A stretch of DNA of 64,000 bases, from positions 496,001 through 560,000 of the forward strand of contig NZ_JOJE01000001.1 in NCBI RefSeq assembly GCF_000720255.1, given 5' to 3'. Below, in pieces: positions 24,886 through 33,509 of this stretch (the stretch's first letter is position 1; every line of letters begins with the position of its first letter). The notes under the pieces are model-generated. The model was not told the origin of the DNA, did no database searches, and saw only the letters and a program-made list of their open reading frames with translations. This DNA comes from Streptomyces griseus subsp. griseus (GTDB lineage: Bacteria; Actinomycetota; Actinomycetes; Streptomycetales; Streptomycetaceae). Made by a program: the position numbers and the translations under genes.

Positions 24886-26295
24886 ATGTTCCAGAACGCC
24901 GACGAGGCCAAGAAGTTCATCGCGGACGAGGACGTCAAGTTCGTCGACGTCCGCTTCTGCGACCTGCCGGGCGTCATGCAGCACTTCACGGTGCCCGTTG
25001 AGGCGTTCGACCCGGACGACGAGCTCGCCTTCGACGGATCCTCGATCCGTGGTTTCCAGGCCATTCACGAGTCCGACATGGCGCTCCGCGCGGACCTGTC
25101 GACCGCCCGTGTCGACCCGTTCCGCCGGGACAAGACCCTCAACATCAACTTCTTCATCCACGACCCGATCACGGGCGAGCAGTACTCCCGTGACCCGCGC
25201 AACGTGGCCAAGAAGGCCGAGGCCTACCTCGCCTCCACCGGGATCGCGGACACCGCGTACTTCGGTCCCGAGGCCGAGTTCTACGTCTTCGACTCGGTCC
25301 GCTTCGCCACCACCGCGAACGAGTCCTTCTACCACATCGACTCCGAGGCGGGTGCCTGGAACACCGGCGCCCTCGAGGACAACCGTGGTTACAAGGTCCG
25401 CTACAAGGGCGGTTACTTCCCGGTCCCGCCGGTCGACCACTTCGCCGACCTGCGTGCCGAGATCTCCCTGGAGCTGGAGAAGAACGGCCTGAAGGTCGAG
25501 CGCCAGCACCACGAGGTCGGCACCGCCGGCCAGGCCGAGATCAACTACAAGTTCAACACGCTGCTCGCCGCCGCCGACGACCTGCAGCTCTTCAAGTACA
25601 TCGTGAAGAACGTGGCCTGGCGCAACGGCAAGACCGCGACCTTCATGCCGAAGCCGATCTTCGGTGACAACGGCTCGGGCATGCACGTCCACCAGTCCCT
25701 GTGGAGCAACGGCGACCCGCTGTTCTACGACGAGGCCGGTTACGCGGGCCTGTCGGACACCGCCCGCTACTACATCGGCGGCATCCTCAAGCACGCCCCC
25801 TCGCTGCTGGCCTTCACCAACCCGACGGTGAACTCCTACCACCGTCTGGTCCCGGGCTTCGAGGCTCCGGTGAACCTGGTGTACTCGCAGCGCAACCGCT
25901 CCGCGGCCATGCGTATCCCGATCACCGGTTCGAACCCGAAGGCCAAGCGCGTCGAGTTCCGCGCGCCCGACTCCTCCGGCAACCCGTACCTGGCGTTCTC
26001 CGCGCTGCTGCTCGCGGGCCTGGACGGCATCAAGAACAAGATCGAGCCGGCCGAGCCGATCGACAAGGACCTCTACGAGCTCGCCCCCGAGGAGCACGCG
26101 GGCGTCCCGCAGGTCCCGACCTCCCTCCCGGCGGTCCTCGACTCGCTCGAGCGCGACCACGAGTTCCTCCTCGCGGGCGACGTCTTCACGTCCGACCTGA
26201 TCGAGACCTGGATCGACTTCAAGCGCACGAACGAGATCGCCCCGCTCCAGCTGCGTCCGCACCCGCACGAGTTCGAGCTGTACTTCGACGTGTGA
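24886..26295 (+). CDS. glnA: Glutamine synthetase type I
   Basis: The 469-residue GSI makes glutamine from glutamate, ammonia and ATP as a dodecamer in the cytoplasm. Visible motifs are [41 protein letters not shown], the ATP site [18 protein letters not shown] and [13 protein letters not shown]. The adenylylation loop is DLYELAPEE, whose Tyr would be modified by GlnE. ATG 24886 follows GTAGGAGGAGCTGG. Upstream in-frame codons run through the GlnR box and are not translated. A terminator follows at 26346. Confidence 0.97.
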   Translation: MFQNADEAKKFIADEDVKFVDVRFCDLPGVMQHFTVPVEAFDPDDELAFDGSSIRGFQAIHESDMALRADLSTARVDPFRRDKTLNINFFIHDPITGEQYSRDPRNVAKKAEAYLASTGIADTAYFGPEAEFYVFDSVRFATTANESFYHIDSEAGAWNTGALEDNRGYKVRYKGGYFPVPPVDHFADLRAEISLELEKNGLKVERQHHEVGTAGQAEINYKFNTLLAAADDLQLFKYIVKNVAWRNGKTATFMPKPIFGDNGSGMHVHQSLWSNGDPLFYDEAGYAGLSDTARYYIGGILKHAPSLLAFTNPTVNSYHRLVPGFEAPVNLVYSQRNRSAAMRIPITGSNPKAKRVEFRAPDSSGNPYLAFSALLLAGLDGIKNKIEPAEPIDKDLYELAPEEHAGVPQVPTSLPAVLDSLERDHEFLLAGDVFTSDLIETWIDFKRTNEIAPLQLRPHPHEFELYFDV

Positions 26296-26345
26296 CCGGA
26301 TCACGTGTGATCGGACCACGCGTACCTCACACGTAAGCCGACCGG

Positions 26346-26378
26346 CGCCCCCGATTCCTGTTTTTCAGGACGGGGGCG
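26346..26378 (+). terminator. Terminator of glnA
   Basis: CGCCCCCG pairs with CGGGGGCG, with an inner CCTG/CAGG stem around TTTTT, 51 bases after the stop. Confidence 0.75.
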
Positions 26379-26422
26379 TCGTCGTATTGTGCGTGCCACA
26401 ACTGTTCGAGAGAGGTACGGGG

Positions 26423-26680
26423 ATGTCCGAACGGGACGACGACAAGCGTGAGTTCGACCTCAGATGGGCGGACGACGCCGCGCACAAGGAGCCCTCGGCG
26501 CGGGCGCGGATGCTGGCCGCGCGGTGGAAGGAGAACCCGCCGCAGCCGCAGCCCTTCCGGGCCGACCCCGATCCGGTCAGGTCGCGCAGGTCGTCGTGGG
26601 TCTCGACCGCCGTGGTGCTCGGCTGTGTCGTCGCGGTGACCCTGCTGCTGGGGTACGCCCAGTTCCGAGCACCGTACTGA
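26423..26680 (+). CDS. Small single-pass membrane protein
   Basis: The 85-residue product has a charged N-terminal 55 residues (MSERDDDKREFDLRWADDAA) and one C-terminal membrane helix (WVSTAVVLGCVVAVTLLLGY), so it is probably tail-anchored. GAGAGGTACGGGG precedes the ATG. Its stop is five bases from the start of the HEAT-repeat gene, indicating coupled translation. No family with known function was recognised. Confidence 0.75.
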   Translation: MSERDDDKREFDLRWADDAAHKEPSARARMLAARWKENPPQPQPFRADPDPVRSRRSSWVSTAVVLGCVVAVTLLLGYAQFRAPY

Positions 26681-26685
26681 CCGGC

Positions 26686-28131
26686 ATGCGTCTCGACATC
26701 GCGTACGGGGACGCGGCGGCCGTACGGCTCGCCGAGGGCGCGCCCCTGGTTCAGGCGATCGACACCTCGGATCCGGCGGCCTGGACCGCCCTGGACGCCG
26801 GTGTGCGCATGATCGGCTGGTACATGTCCGTGGACCGCCGGCCGAACTGGGCCAGGACCGAGGGCGGGCGGCTGCTGACCGCGGCCCTGCGCCGGCCGGA
26901 GCGGCTCACCGAGGCGCGGCTGGCGATCGCCCTGTGTCACCGGGACGGGCGTATCCGGCAGGGCGCCCTGGAGCAGATCACCCGGTACCCCGCGCTGCTG
27001 CCACTCGTCGTCATCCGGTGCGCCGACTGGGCCCCGCCGGTGCGCGAGCGGGCCCGGGAGCGGCTGGCCGAGGTGCTGGACACCGGGAGCGCGATCCGGC
27101 TCGCCCCGCTGATCCTGCGCCTCGGGCAGCGGGACCGGGGTGACTTCGCCACCGGCCTGACCGCCGAGGTGCTGCGCCGGGAGCCCACCGAGCGGCTCGC
27201 ACCCCTCTTCGCCCACCCCGACCGCGTCGTTCGCCGGTTCGTGTACCGGCTCGCTGTCGAGGACGGGACCCTGTCCCCCGCCGAGCTGGCCGAGGCCGCC
27301 GCCGGGGACCCGGACAGCGTCGTCCAGCGTCTGTGTGCCGAGGCGGCCTTGGTCGCCGTACGGGACAGTGGCGCGTACGGCGACGTCCTGCAGACGTTGC
27401 TCGGCGCGCGCAACCCCCAGGTGCGGTCGGCCGGGGTCACCGCGCTGCGGGCGGCCGGCCGGCCGGAGGAGGCCGTGGGGTTCCTCGCGGACCGGTCGGC
27501 GCTGGTGCGGGCCTGTGCGCGGTATGTCGTACGGCAGGGCGGAGGTGATCCGGTGTCGTGGTACCGGCACCGGTGCGCCGACCCGGGTGACCCGGGGCTG
27601 CCACCCGGTGCGGTGGCGGGGCTGGCGGAGTGCGGGGAACGGGCGGACGCCGAACTGCTGTGGCCGTTGCTCGGGCATCCCAGGGCGGGGGTGCGGGCGC
27701 GGGCGGTGGCCGGGCTGCGCATCCTGGACGTGACGGACGTGGCGCGGCTGCGGCCGCTGCTGGACGATCCGGCGCCCGGGGTGGTGCGCGAAGTGACGGT
27801 GACACTGTTGCCCTCTGCCCGCTCGCTCGACGCCGACTGGCTGACCGCGCGGTTGGGGGCCGGGCGGCCCCGGCACACGCGGGTGGCCGTGTTCCGGCTG
27901 CTGGACTCGCACGAGGGGCTGGTGCGGCTGCGGTCCGCGGTCGCCCTCGTCGACGACGAGGACGCCAGGCTGCGGCACTGGGCCCGGCAGTCCGTACAGG
28001 GCTGGCACATCACTCCGGACGTACCGAGCGGAACGCCCGAGGTGGGCGAGCTGCTGGACCGGGGGCGGGATCTGTTCAGCGAGTACGTGCTGCGACGGCG
28101 AAGGGGGTCCCCCCGGTTCGAACGAAGTTGA
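26686..28131 (+). CDS. HEAT-repeat protein
   Basis: The 481-residue cytoplasmic protein is built of repeated helix pairs, for example HPDRVVRRFVYRLAVEDG, NPQVRSAGVTALRAAGRPEE, HPRAGVRARAVAGLRILD and DPAPGVVREVTVTLLPSARS. No catalytic motif is seen; HEAT solenoids usually bind proteins or nucleic acids. It starts five bases after the small membrane protein, so the two may act together at the membrane. The last residues (RGSPRFERS) and the stop lie inside a dispersed repeat element, so the natural C-terminus may have been altered. Confidence 0.8.
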   Translation: MRLDIAYGDAAAVRLAEGAPLVQAIDTSDPAAWTALDAGVRMIGWYMSVDRRPNWARTEGGRLLTAALRRPERLTEARLAIALCHRDGRIRQGALEQITRYPALLPLVVIRCADWAPPVRERARERLAEVLDTGSAIRLAPLILRLGQRDRGDFATGLTAEVLRREPTERLAPLFAHPDRVVRRFVYRLAVEDGTLSPAELAEAAAGDPDSVVQRLCAEAALVAVRDSGAYGDVLQTLLGARNPQVRSAGVTALRAAGRPEEAVGFLADRSALVRACARYVVRQGGGDPVSWYRHRCADPGDPGLPPGAVAGLAECGERADAELLWPLLGHPRAGVRARAVAGLRILDVTDVARLRPLLDDPAPGVVREVTVTLLPSARSLDADWLTARLGAGRPRHTRVAVFRLLDSHEGLVRLRSAVALVDDEDARLRHWARQSVQGWHITPDVPSGTPEVGELLDRGRDLFSEYVLRRRRGSPRFERS

Positions 28132-28146
28132 GAACTGGGGGAGGGA
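28103..28146 (+). repeat. Dispersed GGGGGTCCCCCC...GGGGGAGGG repeat, copy 1
   Basis: GGGGGTCCCCCCGGTTCGAA is followed, after CGAAGTTGAGAACT, by GGGGGAGGG. A second copy with the same ends and length lies at 63260-63300. The element folds back (CCCCC with GGGGG) and covers the last codons and stop of the HEAT-repeat gene. Confidence 0.8.
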
Positions 28147-28219
28147 GGCGGGCCTGCGGGCCTGAGGACTGGCGTCAGCCTTTGCTGCACCTAGGGCTGA
28201 TCGCGACCGCTCCATGGGC

Positions 28220-28252
28220 GGGACGGGTGCACACTGGCAGTGGGACGGGTGC
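28220..28252 (+). promoter_or_regulatory. Two direct repeats with 22-bp period ahead of htpX
   Basis: GGGACGGGTGC occurs at 28220-28230 and 28242-28252, two helical turns apart, ending 23 bases before the proposed htpX start. It may bind a regulator of this stress-related pair. Confidence 0.35.
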
Positions 28253-28275
28253 CTTACCACGGGGTGGTGGTGCAG

Positions 28276-29196
28276 ATGCGGAGCCGCTTCCAGACCGATC
28301 GGCGACTGACCGTGCGGATGACGGTCACGATGTTCCTGCTAGGTCTGCTGTACGTGGCCTTCGTCGCCGCGTTGATCTTCTTGTTGAAGTCGTGGTTGCT
28401 GGTCGTCGTGATCATCGCGGCGATGTTCGTCGCGCAGTTCTGGTTCTCCGACCGGATCGCGATGTTCGCCATGCGCGGGCGGGTCGTGGAGCGCGAGGAG
28501 TATCCCGAGCTGCACGCGGTCGTCGACCGGCTCTGCGCGATCGCCGACATGCCGAAGCCGGTGGTCGCCGTGTCCGAGATGGACATGCCCAACGCGTTCG
28601 CGACCGGACGCAATCCCGATCATGCCGTGATCTGTGTGACCACGGGGTTGCTGCGTCGACTGGAGCCCGCGGAGCTGGAGGGTGTGCTCGCGCACGAGCT
28701 GTCGCACGTGGCGCACAAGGACGTCGCCGTGATCACCATCGCGTCCTTCCTCGGCGTGATCGCGGGCCTGATCGTGCGGTTCGCCTTCTACTCGCAGCTC
28801 TTCGGCGGTGGACGCAGGGATCAGAACACCGCGATCGTCTTCGCCGCCATCATGGGCGTGTCGGCGGCCGTGTACGCGATCAGCTTCCTGCTGATCAGAG
28901 CGCTGTCCCGGTACCGGGAGCTGGCGGCGGACCGGGCGGCGGCGCTGCTCACCGGCCGGCCCTCGGCGCTGGCGTCCGCGCTCACCAAGGTCTCCGGCGA
29001 GATCGCCCGGATCCCGACGAAGGACCTGCGCACGGCCCAGGCCTTCAACGCCTTCTACTTCACCCCGGCGACCGGTAAGGAGCCCGGTCTCGAACAGTAC
29101 TTCTCCACCCACCCGAGCCTGGAGCAGCGGCTCGACCAGCTGGGCCGCATCTCGGCCGAGCTGGGTGAGGCGGCGGCTCCGGGGAAGGCGGGCTGA
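28276..29196 (+). CDS. htpX: HtpX-like M48 membrane metalloprotease
   Basis: The 306-residue zinc protease of the membrane has two N-terminal helices (about 20-40 and 42-60) and the zinc site AHELSHVAHKD (His140, Glu141, His144). Further helices follow (VITIASFLGVIAGLIVRFAF; a later one near 195), then RYRELAADRAAALLTGRP, which holds the third ligand. It degrades damaged membrane proteins in quality control. ATG 28276 has GGGGTGG nine bases upstream; GTG 28240 is in frame without a ribosome site. It is coupled to pspAB, which starts two bases after its stop. Confidence 0.93.
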   Translation: MRSRFQTDRRLTVRMTVTMFLLGLLYVAFVAALIFLLKSWLLVVVIIAAMFVAQFWFSDRIAMFAMRGRVVEREEYPELHAVVDRLCAIADMPKPVVAVSEMDMPNAFATGRNPDHAVICVTTGLLRRLEPAELEGVLAHELSHVAHKDVAVITIASFLGVIAGLIVRFAFYSQLFGGGRRDQNTAIVFAAIMGVSAAVYAISFLLIRALSRYRELAADRAAALLTGRPSALASALTKVSGEIARIPTKDLRTAQAFNAFYFTPATGKEPGLEQYFSTHPSLEQRLDQLGRISAELGEAAAPGKAG

Positions 29197-29198
29197 GC

Positions 29199-29783
29199 AT
29201 GGGGTTGCTCGACATCCTGCTCGGGCGTACGAAGCCGGTGGTGCCCGACCTCGACCAGCTGTTCGCGCTGCCTTCGGCGGCGGTGACGCTGGAGGCGGCG
29301 GCCGGGTTCACCCCGACCGGGCAGGGCGCGGTGTGCTTCGCCACGGTCGAGGGCGCCGCGTTCGAGCAGACGCACCGCGAGGTCCAGGCCCTCCTCGACG
29401 CGGACGCCGACCGCACGGGCCCTCCGGTGGAGCTGACACAGGACGAGTACGGCTACTCCTGGCTGGTCTCGCGCCGGGCGCCCGACGAGCTGTCGCTGCT
29501 GGTCAACGACCTGCACGCGGTGAACAGCTCCATGGAGGTCAACGGCTTCGGCCCGCAGCTGCTGTGCTCGCTGGCCGGCTTCCGGGCCGACAGGGGTCGC
29601 GCACTGGCGCTGGTGTACCTCTACAAGAGAGGCACCTTCTACCCGTTCGCGCCGCTGCCCGGCGCGGGGCAGCGGCGCGACAACGCGCTGGAACTCCAGG
29701 TGAAGGCCGCCCTCGCGAACGACCTGCGGATCGAGCAGGACCTCGGCCGGTGGTTCCCCGTATGGGGCGCCCCCGGTCTTTGA
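29199..29783 (+). CDS. pspAB: PspA-associated protein PspAB
   Basis: The 194-residue soluble protein begins MGLLDILLGRTKPVVPDLDQ and contains HAVNSSMEVNGFGPQLLCSL and LVYLYKRGTFYPFAPLPG, typical of the actinobacterial PspAB family, which is found next to htpX and linked to the phage-shock (PspA) membrane-stress response. ATG lies two bases after the htpX stop, so the two are one transcript. No pspA gene is in the window. Molecular function is unknown. Confidence 0.85.
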   Translation: MGLLDILLGRTKPVVPDLDQLFALPSAAVTLEAAAGFTPTGQGAVCFATVEGAAFEQTHREVQALLDADADRTGPPVELTQDEYGYSWLVSRRAPDELSLLVNDLHAVNSSMEVNGFGPQLLCSLAGFRADRGRALALVYLYKRGTFYPFAPLPGAGQRRDNALELQVKAALANDLRIEQDLGRWFPVWGAPGL

Positions 29784-29788
29784 GAGTC

Positions 29789-30061
29789 TCAGCTGCTCTT
29801 CTCGCGCTCCTGACGGCGGGCCTCGAAGGGGCGCTCACGACGGTAGCGGCGCTCCCACTTGGCCTGTGTGTCCCGGCGCCGCCGGTACGCCTCGTACGTC
29901 GTCGGGGCGGCGCTCGGCGTGGACGTCGGGGACGTCGGCGACGAGCTGCGCCCGTAACGCACGTACAGGAAGAGCACGGCGACGGCGGCGAGCCAATAGA
30001 CGGGGTTTCCGAAGCCCAGGACGACGAGGACGACGGTCCCGGACAGGATGACTGTGCCCAT
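29789..30061 (-). CDS. Small membrane protein, function unknown
   Basis: This 90-residue protein has two hydrophobic segments in its first 38 residues (MGTVILSGTVVLVVLGFGNP, VYWLAAVAVLFLYVRYG), a Ser/Thr/Pro hinge, then a highly charged tail (YEAYRRRRDTQAKWERRYRR). GGAGGGAGG precedes ATG 30061, a strong ribosome site. It converges on pspAB with five bases between stops. No family recognised. Confidence 0.7.
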   Translation of the reverse strand: MGTVILSGTVVLVVLGFGNPVYWLAAVAVLFLYVRYGRSSSPTSPTSTPSAAPTTYEAYRRRRDTQAKWERRYRRERPFEARRQEREKSS

Positions 30062-30195
30062 GACGGACCTCCCTCCGCGGGCGTGGGGTGGGTGGGTGAG
30101 TAGTGGCGGACGGTGCCGCCGGGCGGGGAGTGGCCTGCTCCGCATCGCCTCTCCAGCGTAGGGAGGCGGTCACGCGGTGTGCATCTCCTTTTCCG

Positions 30196-30225
30196 GTGAA
30201 CTGCCGTGAACTGCTGTGAACTGCC
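30196..30225 (+). promoter_or_regulatory. Three 10-bp tandem repeats in a divergent promoter region
   Basis: GTGAACTGCC, GTGAACTGCT and GTGAACTGCC run head to tail at 30196-30225, one per helical turn, between the small membrane protein gene and an alpha/beta hydrolase gene that starts 17 bases further on. Could be slippage, or stacked binding sites. Confidence 0.5.
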
Positions 30226-30241
30226 ATGGGTTAATCGGGAG

Positions 30242-30970
30242 ATGACCACTGGCTCCGGCTTCACTCCCACCCCCTTCCGCCACGACCACGACGGTGAGCG
30301 GCTCAGCGGCGTGTACGGCGACAGGGGCGGGCCCGGGACGGCCACCGCGGTGCTGCTGCACGGCGCGGGCAACGGCAACAAGGAGCGACTGCTGCCGGTG
30401 CTGAACGAGTTCGCGGCACAAGGCTGCCGCACCCTCGCCTTCGACTTCTCCGGGCACGGCGAAAGCACCGGTCAGCTCAGGGAGTTGAGCCTGCGGCGGC
30501 GCTTCGAGCAGGCCGTGTCCGTGATCGACGCGTACGTTCCGGCGGCCGGGCCGCTGATCCCGGTCGGGTTCAGCATGAGCGGCCAGACGGTGGCGGACCT
30601 CGCCGCGCACTACGGGGAGCGAGTGGCGGCGCTCGGGCTCTGCTCCCCGGCGGTGTACGCGGCCGAGGCGTGGGACGTGCCGTTCGGCGACGGCGACGGC
30701 CGCTTCAGCGAGATCATCCGCAGGCCCGACAGCTGGCGGACGGCTCCGGCACTGGACGCGTTGCGGGCGTACCGGGGCCGGGCGGTGCTCGCCGTACCGG
30801 GCGCGGACGCGGTGATCCCGCGGGCCGTGACGGAGGCGGTGGGGTCCGCGCTGGCCGCCCGGTCACGGTTCACACGGCTCGTCCTGCCGGACGCGGAGCA
30901 CAGGCTGGGACTGTGGTTCCGGGAACACGTCGAGGATCGTCGGGAGTTCGTGACGGCTCTGCTGAACTGA
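30242..30970 (+). CDS. Alpha/beta hydrolase (serine hydrolase)
   Basis: The 242-residue cytoplasmic hydrolase has LLHGAGNGNKERLLPVLNEF (oxyanion region), FDFSGHGESTGQL, the nucleophile elbow GFSMSGQT and the C-terminal His in LPDAEHRLG, so Ser, Asp and His are all plausible. It resembles dienelactone-hydrolase-like or lysophospholipase-like members; the substrate is unknown. The ATG has GGGAG immediately before it without spacing, so the true start could be a nearby upstream GTG inside the 10-bp repeats. Confidence 0.8.
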   Translation: MTTGSGFTPTPFRHDHDGERLSGVYGDRGGPGTATAVLLHGAGNGNKERLLPVLNEFAAQGCRTLAFDFSGHGESTGQLRELSLRRRFEQAVSVIDAYVPAAGPLIPVGFSMSGQTVADLAAHYGERVAALGLCSPAVYAAEAWDVPFGDGDGRFSEIIRRPDSWRTAPALDALRAYRGRAVLAVPGADAVIPRAVTEAVGSALAARSRFTRLVLPDAEHRLGLWFREHVEDRREFVTALLN

Positions 30971-31153
30971 TCTTGGCCCGTGGGGCGGTCGGAACTCCTA
31001 CCGAGCGTCAAGCTGGTCGGCTGTCCCGGCTGCAGGCGAGCGTAGGCGCGCAGGTCGGCCGAGTTCACGGGGCGGCGGCCCGGCATCGCCCTCCGGTTGT
31101 CAGTGGTGTCGGGGAGGATGACCTCAGGCGGGTCGTGAGGAGCGGAGGCCGGT

Positions 31154-32344
31154 ATGGGCGATGGGCAGCAGCGGTACGTCGGCGTGGCGGAGCGGCGGGC
31201 ACGGCTCGCGCTGCGACACCGGCTGGCGGGCACGGCACGGGCGGCGGCACCGGAGGAGGTCGCCGGCTCCCTGGTCGCGCTGCACGGCACGGACCCGGCG
31301 ACGGTGTACCTGGCGGTGGGCGCGCGACTGGCGGATCCGACGAGAACGGTGGCGGAGACGGAGCGGGCACTGTACGAGGACCGCTCCCTGGTCCGTATGC
31401 ACGGCATGCGGCACACGGTGTTCGTGTTCCCCACCGACCTGACCGCTGTCGTGCACGCCTCCACCGGGTTGGTGGTCGCGGCGCGGGAGCGGGCCTCGCT
31501 GCTGAAGGACATGGCGAAGGCCGGGGCGCCGGACGCGGCCTGGCTGAAGGAGGTCGAGGAGTCGGCCCTGGCCGCGCTGGCCCGGCGCGGGCAGGCGACG
31601 GCCGCCGAGCTCGCCCGGGACGAGCCGCGGCTGCGCGAGCAGTTCGTGTACGCGGCCGGGAAACGCTACGAAGGCATCCACACCGTCTCCACGCGGCTGC
31701 TGAGGGTGCTGGGCGTCGAGGGCAGGGTGGTGCGGGGGCGGCCGCTCGGTTCCTGGACCTCGACGCAGTTCCGCTGGGCGGTGGCGCCCGAGCATCCCGA
31801 ACTGGACGTGGCGCAGGCGCAGGCGGAGCTGCTGCGGCGCTGGCTCGCGGTGTGCGGGCCGGCGACGGAGGGCGACCTGAAGTGGTGGACGGGGTGGAAG
31901 GTCACCGACGTCCGCAGGGCGCTGGCCGCGGTGGATGCGCGGGCGGTGCGGCTGGACGAGGGCACGGGGTACGTCGTCGAGGGCGACGTCGATCCCGTGG
32001 CGGCGCCCGCCGAGCCGTGGGCAGCGCTGCTGCCCGGGCTGGATCCGACGGCGATGGGATGGCAGGAGCGGGACTGGTATCTGCCGCCGGAGTGGCGCCC
32101 GCTGCTGTTCGACGGGAGCGGCAACGTGGGGCCGACGGTGTGGCTCGACGGGCGCGTGGTGGGGGCGTGGGCGCAGCGGGCGGACGGGGAGATCGCGTGG
32201 CGTGTGCTGGAGCCGCGCGGGGTGGGCCGGGAGGCCGAGACGCTGATCGAGGCGGAGGCGGAGCGGGTGCGGGGGTGGGTGGGGGCGACGCGGGTGACAC
32301 CGCGGTTCCGGACGCCGTCGGAGAAGGAGCTGGCGGCGGGCTGA
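31154..32344 (+). CDS. AlkZ-like winged-helix (HTH_42) protein
   Basis: The 396-residue protein has the layout of the HTH_42/AlkZ DNA glycosylase family: RLAGTARAAAPEEVAGSLVA, HGMRHTVFVFP, the tandem winged-helix core, then RWLAVCGPATEGDLKWWTG and LDGRVVGAWAQRADGEIAWR. In AlkZ and YcaQ a Gln-x-Gln or Gln-x-Asp motif near residue 44 helps open DNA crosslinks. Here that place reads His44-Gly-Thr (VALHGTDPATVYLA). It may be a distinct subfamily or a non-catalytic DNA binder. GAGGAGCGGAGG precedes ATG 31154. The 183 bases before it show only a weak TTGTCA hexamer at 31097. Confidence 0.78.
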   Translation: MGDGQQRYVGVAERRARLALRHRLAGTARAAAPEEVAGSLVALHGTDPATVYLAVGARLADPTRTVAETERALYEDRSLVRMHGMRHTVFVFPTDLTAVVHASTGLVVAARERASLLKDMAKAGAPDAAWLKEVEESALAALARRGQATAAELARDEPRLREQFVYAAGKRYEGIHTVSTRLLRVLGVEGRVVRGRPLGSWTSTQFRWAVAPEHPELDVAQAQAELLRRWLAVCGPATEGDLKWWTGWKVTDVRRALAAVDARAVRLDEGTGYVVEGDVDPVAAPAEPWAALLPGLDPTAMGWQERDWYLPPEWRPLLFDGSGNVGPTVWLDGRVVGAWAQRADGEIAWRVLEPRGVGREAETLIEAEAERVRGWVGATRVTPRFRTPSEKELAAG

Positions 32345-32442
32345 CGGTGCTGCGCCAGAACTCGCCGGACACTTTGAGCTACTGAGTCCCGACCAACAAC
32401 TCCAGTCCCTGAATGGCCAGTTGGGGGACTTACCCTCAGAAC

Positions 32443-33435
32443 ATGGACAGGGACACGGGGGCCACCGGCCCGAGTGACACGGGGGACGAGCCGGAGATCT
32501 CCCGGCCCGAGTTGCGGCGGCGCGCCCGCGCCCTCCGCGATGCGGCCAGGGAGGCCGAGCGGTACCAGGAAGGCGATCCGGCCGTGTTCGCGGCCACGAT
32601 GGACGCCGCCATGAGCGCTTTGCGAGGGCTGGTCGAACTCGTGACGGGGAAGGCCCCCGAGGAGCCCACGGTCATGCCCGCCCGCTCCGGGGCGGGACGT
32701 CGGGACCCGGCCGAGACGCTACGGCGAGTCATCGAGCTGGCCGAGGACCTGCTCGCGCGGGACTTCACCGACGAGGATCTCAAGAAGGCGTTCGCTGTGA
32801 CCCGTCCGGCGCGTCCAGCCGTTGACGGCACCCCCCTGCCCGGTGAGCGGGCGGTGTCGGTCGTCATCGACGTCTCCTCGTACGTCGTACTGGACTTCAC
32901 GGACCCGGAGGCCGTCGCACGCAAGACGCTGTCGGAGGCGACCCGCAACAGCGCGTCCGGGACGAAGATGGCGGTGTCCGCGCTGCAGTACGCCCTCGGC
33001 GCGTCCCCGCTGAAACTGTTCGCCGACACCACCAAGCTGCTCGGCGAAGCGGTCCGTGCGCGTAACGCCGAGGCGTTGAAGGCCAACATGGCCTGGCTGG
33101 CGGACGTGGAAGAACGAGAACAGCGACTGGCCGAGCTGTGGGACGACCTGTCCGGACCGGAGCCGGACACCGCACCCGATCGGCCCCACGACCGACTGGC
33201 CGGCGCATCCGAGGAACCGGGCGTCTCGGCGGAGCCTCCCGACGCACTTCCCACGCGGCCGAGGTCACGCCGCCGCCGGACGGTGTGCCGGCCCCGCGCC
33301 GCCGAACCCGACGTCGTGCCGGACGACGACGGCCCGACGGTCGAGCACCCCCGCGCGGAGGAACCGCCGACACCTGACATCGACCTCTCCGACGCGCCGG
33401 AGTCCCCCGCCGACCGGGGGCTGCCCGGCCTATGA
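32443..33435 (+). CDS. Conserved-looking protein of unknown function
   Basis: The 330-residue soluble protein is not recognised. Residues 15-80 are a charged helix (RPELRRRARALRDAAREAER), residues 95-125 another, and residues 135-225 look folded (VSVVIDVSSYVVLDFTDPEA, SGTKMAVSALQYALGASPLK, LFADTTKLLGEAVRARNAEA). Residues 235-330 are a disordered Pro/Asp/Glu-rich tail. No signal or membrane segment. ATG 32443 was chosen over an in-frame ATG at 32413; neither has a strong ribosome site. Third-position GC is high throughout, so it is coding. A shared terminator separates it from the convergent gene. Confidence 0.6.
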   Translation: MDRDTGATGPSDTGDEPEISRPELRRRARALRDAAREAERYQEGDPAVFAATMDAAMSALRGLVELVTGKAPEEPTVMPARSGAGRRDPAETLRRVIELAEDLLARDFTDEDLKKAFAVTRPARPAVDGTPLPGERAVSVVIDVSSYVVLDFTDPEAVARKTLSEATRNSASGTKMAVSALQYALGASPLKLFADTTKLLGEAVRARNAEALKANMAWLADVEEREQRLAELWDDLSGPEPDTAPDRPHDRLAGASEEPGVSAEPPDALPTRPRSRRRRTVCRPRAAEPDVVPDDDGPTVEHPRAEEPPTPDIDLSDAPESPADRGLPGL

Positions 33436-33459
33436 GGCGACACCCCGCCCCGGCAACAC

Positions 33460-33494
33460 GCGCCGCCCGCCCCCACCACGGGGACGGGCGGCGC
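33460..33494. terminator. Bidirectional terminator
   Basis: GCGCCGCCCG pairs with CGGGCGGCGC over ten bases, with a further CCCC/GGGG pairing inside, between convergent genes ending at 33435 and 33510. Confidence 0.7.
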
Positions 33495-33509
33495 CCGGTG
33501 CAACCCGGC

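Noticed and set aside
30610..31512. A 300-codon minus-strand frame covering the gap before the AlkZ-like gene
   Set aside because: It mostly overlaps genes with clear motifs on the plus strand, and the product is Ser/Arg/Ala-rich shadow sequence.
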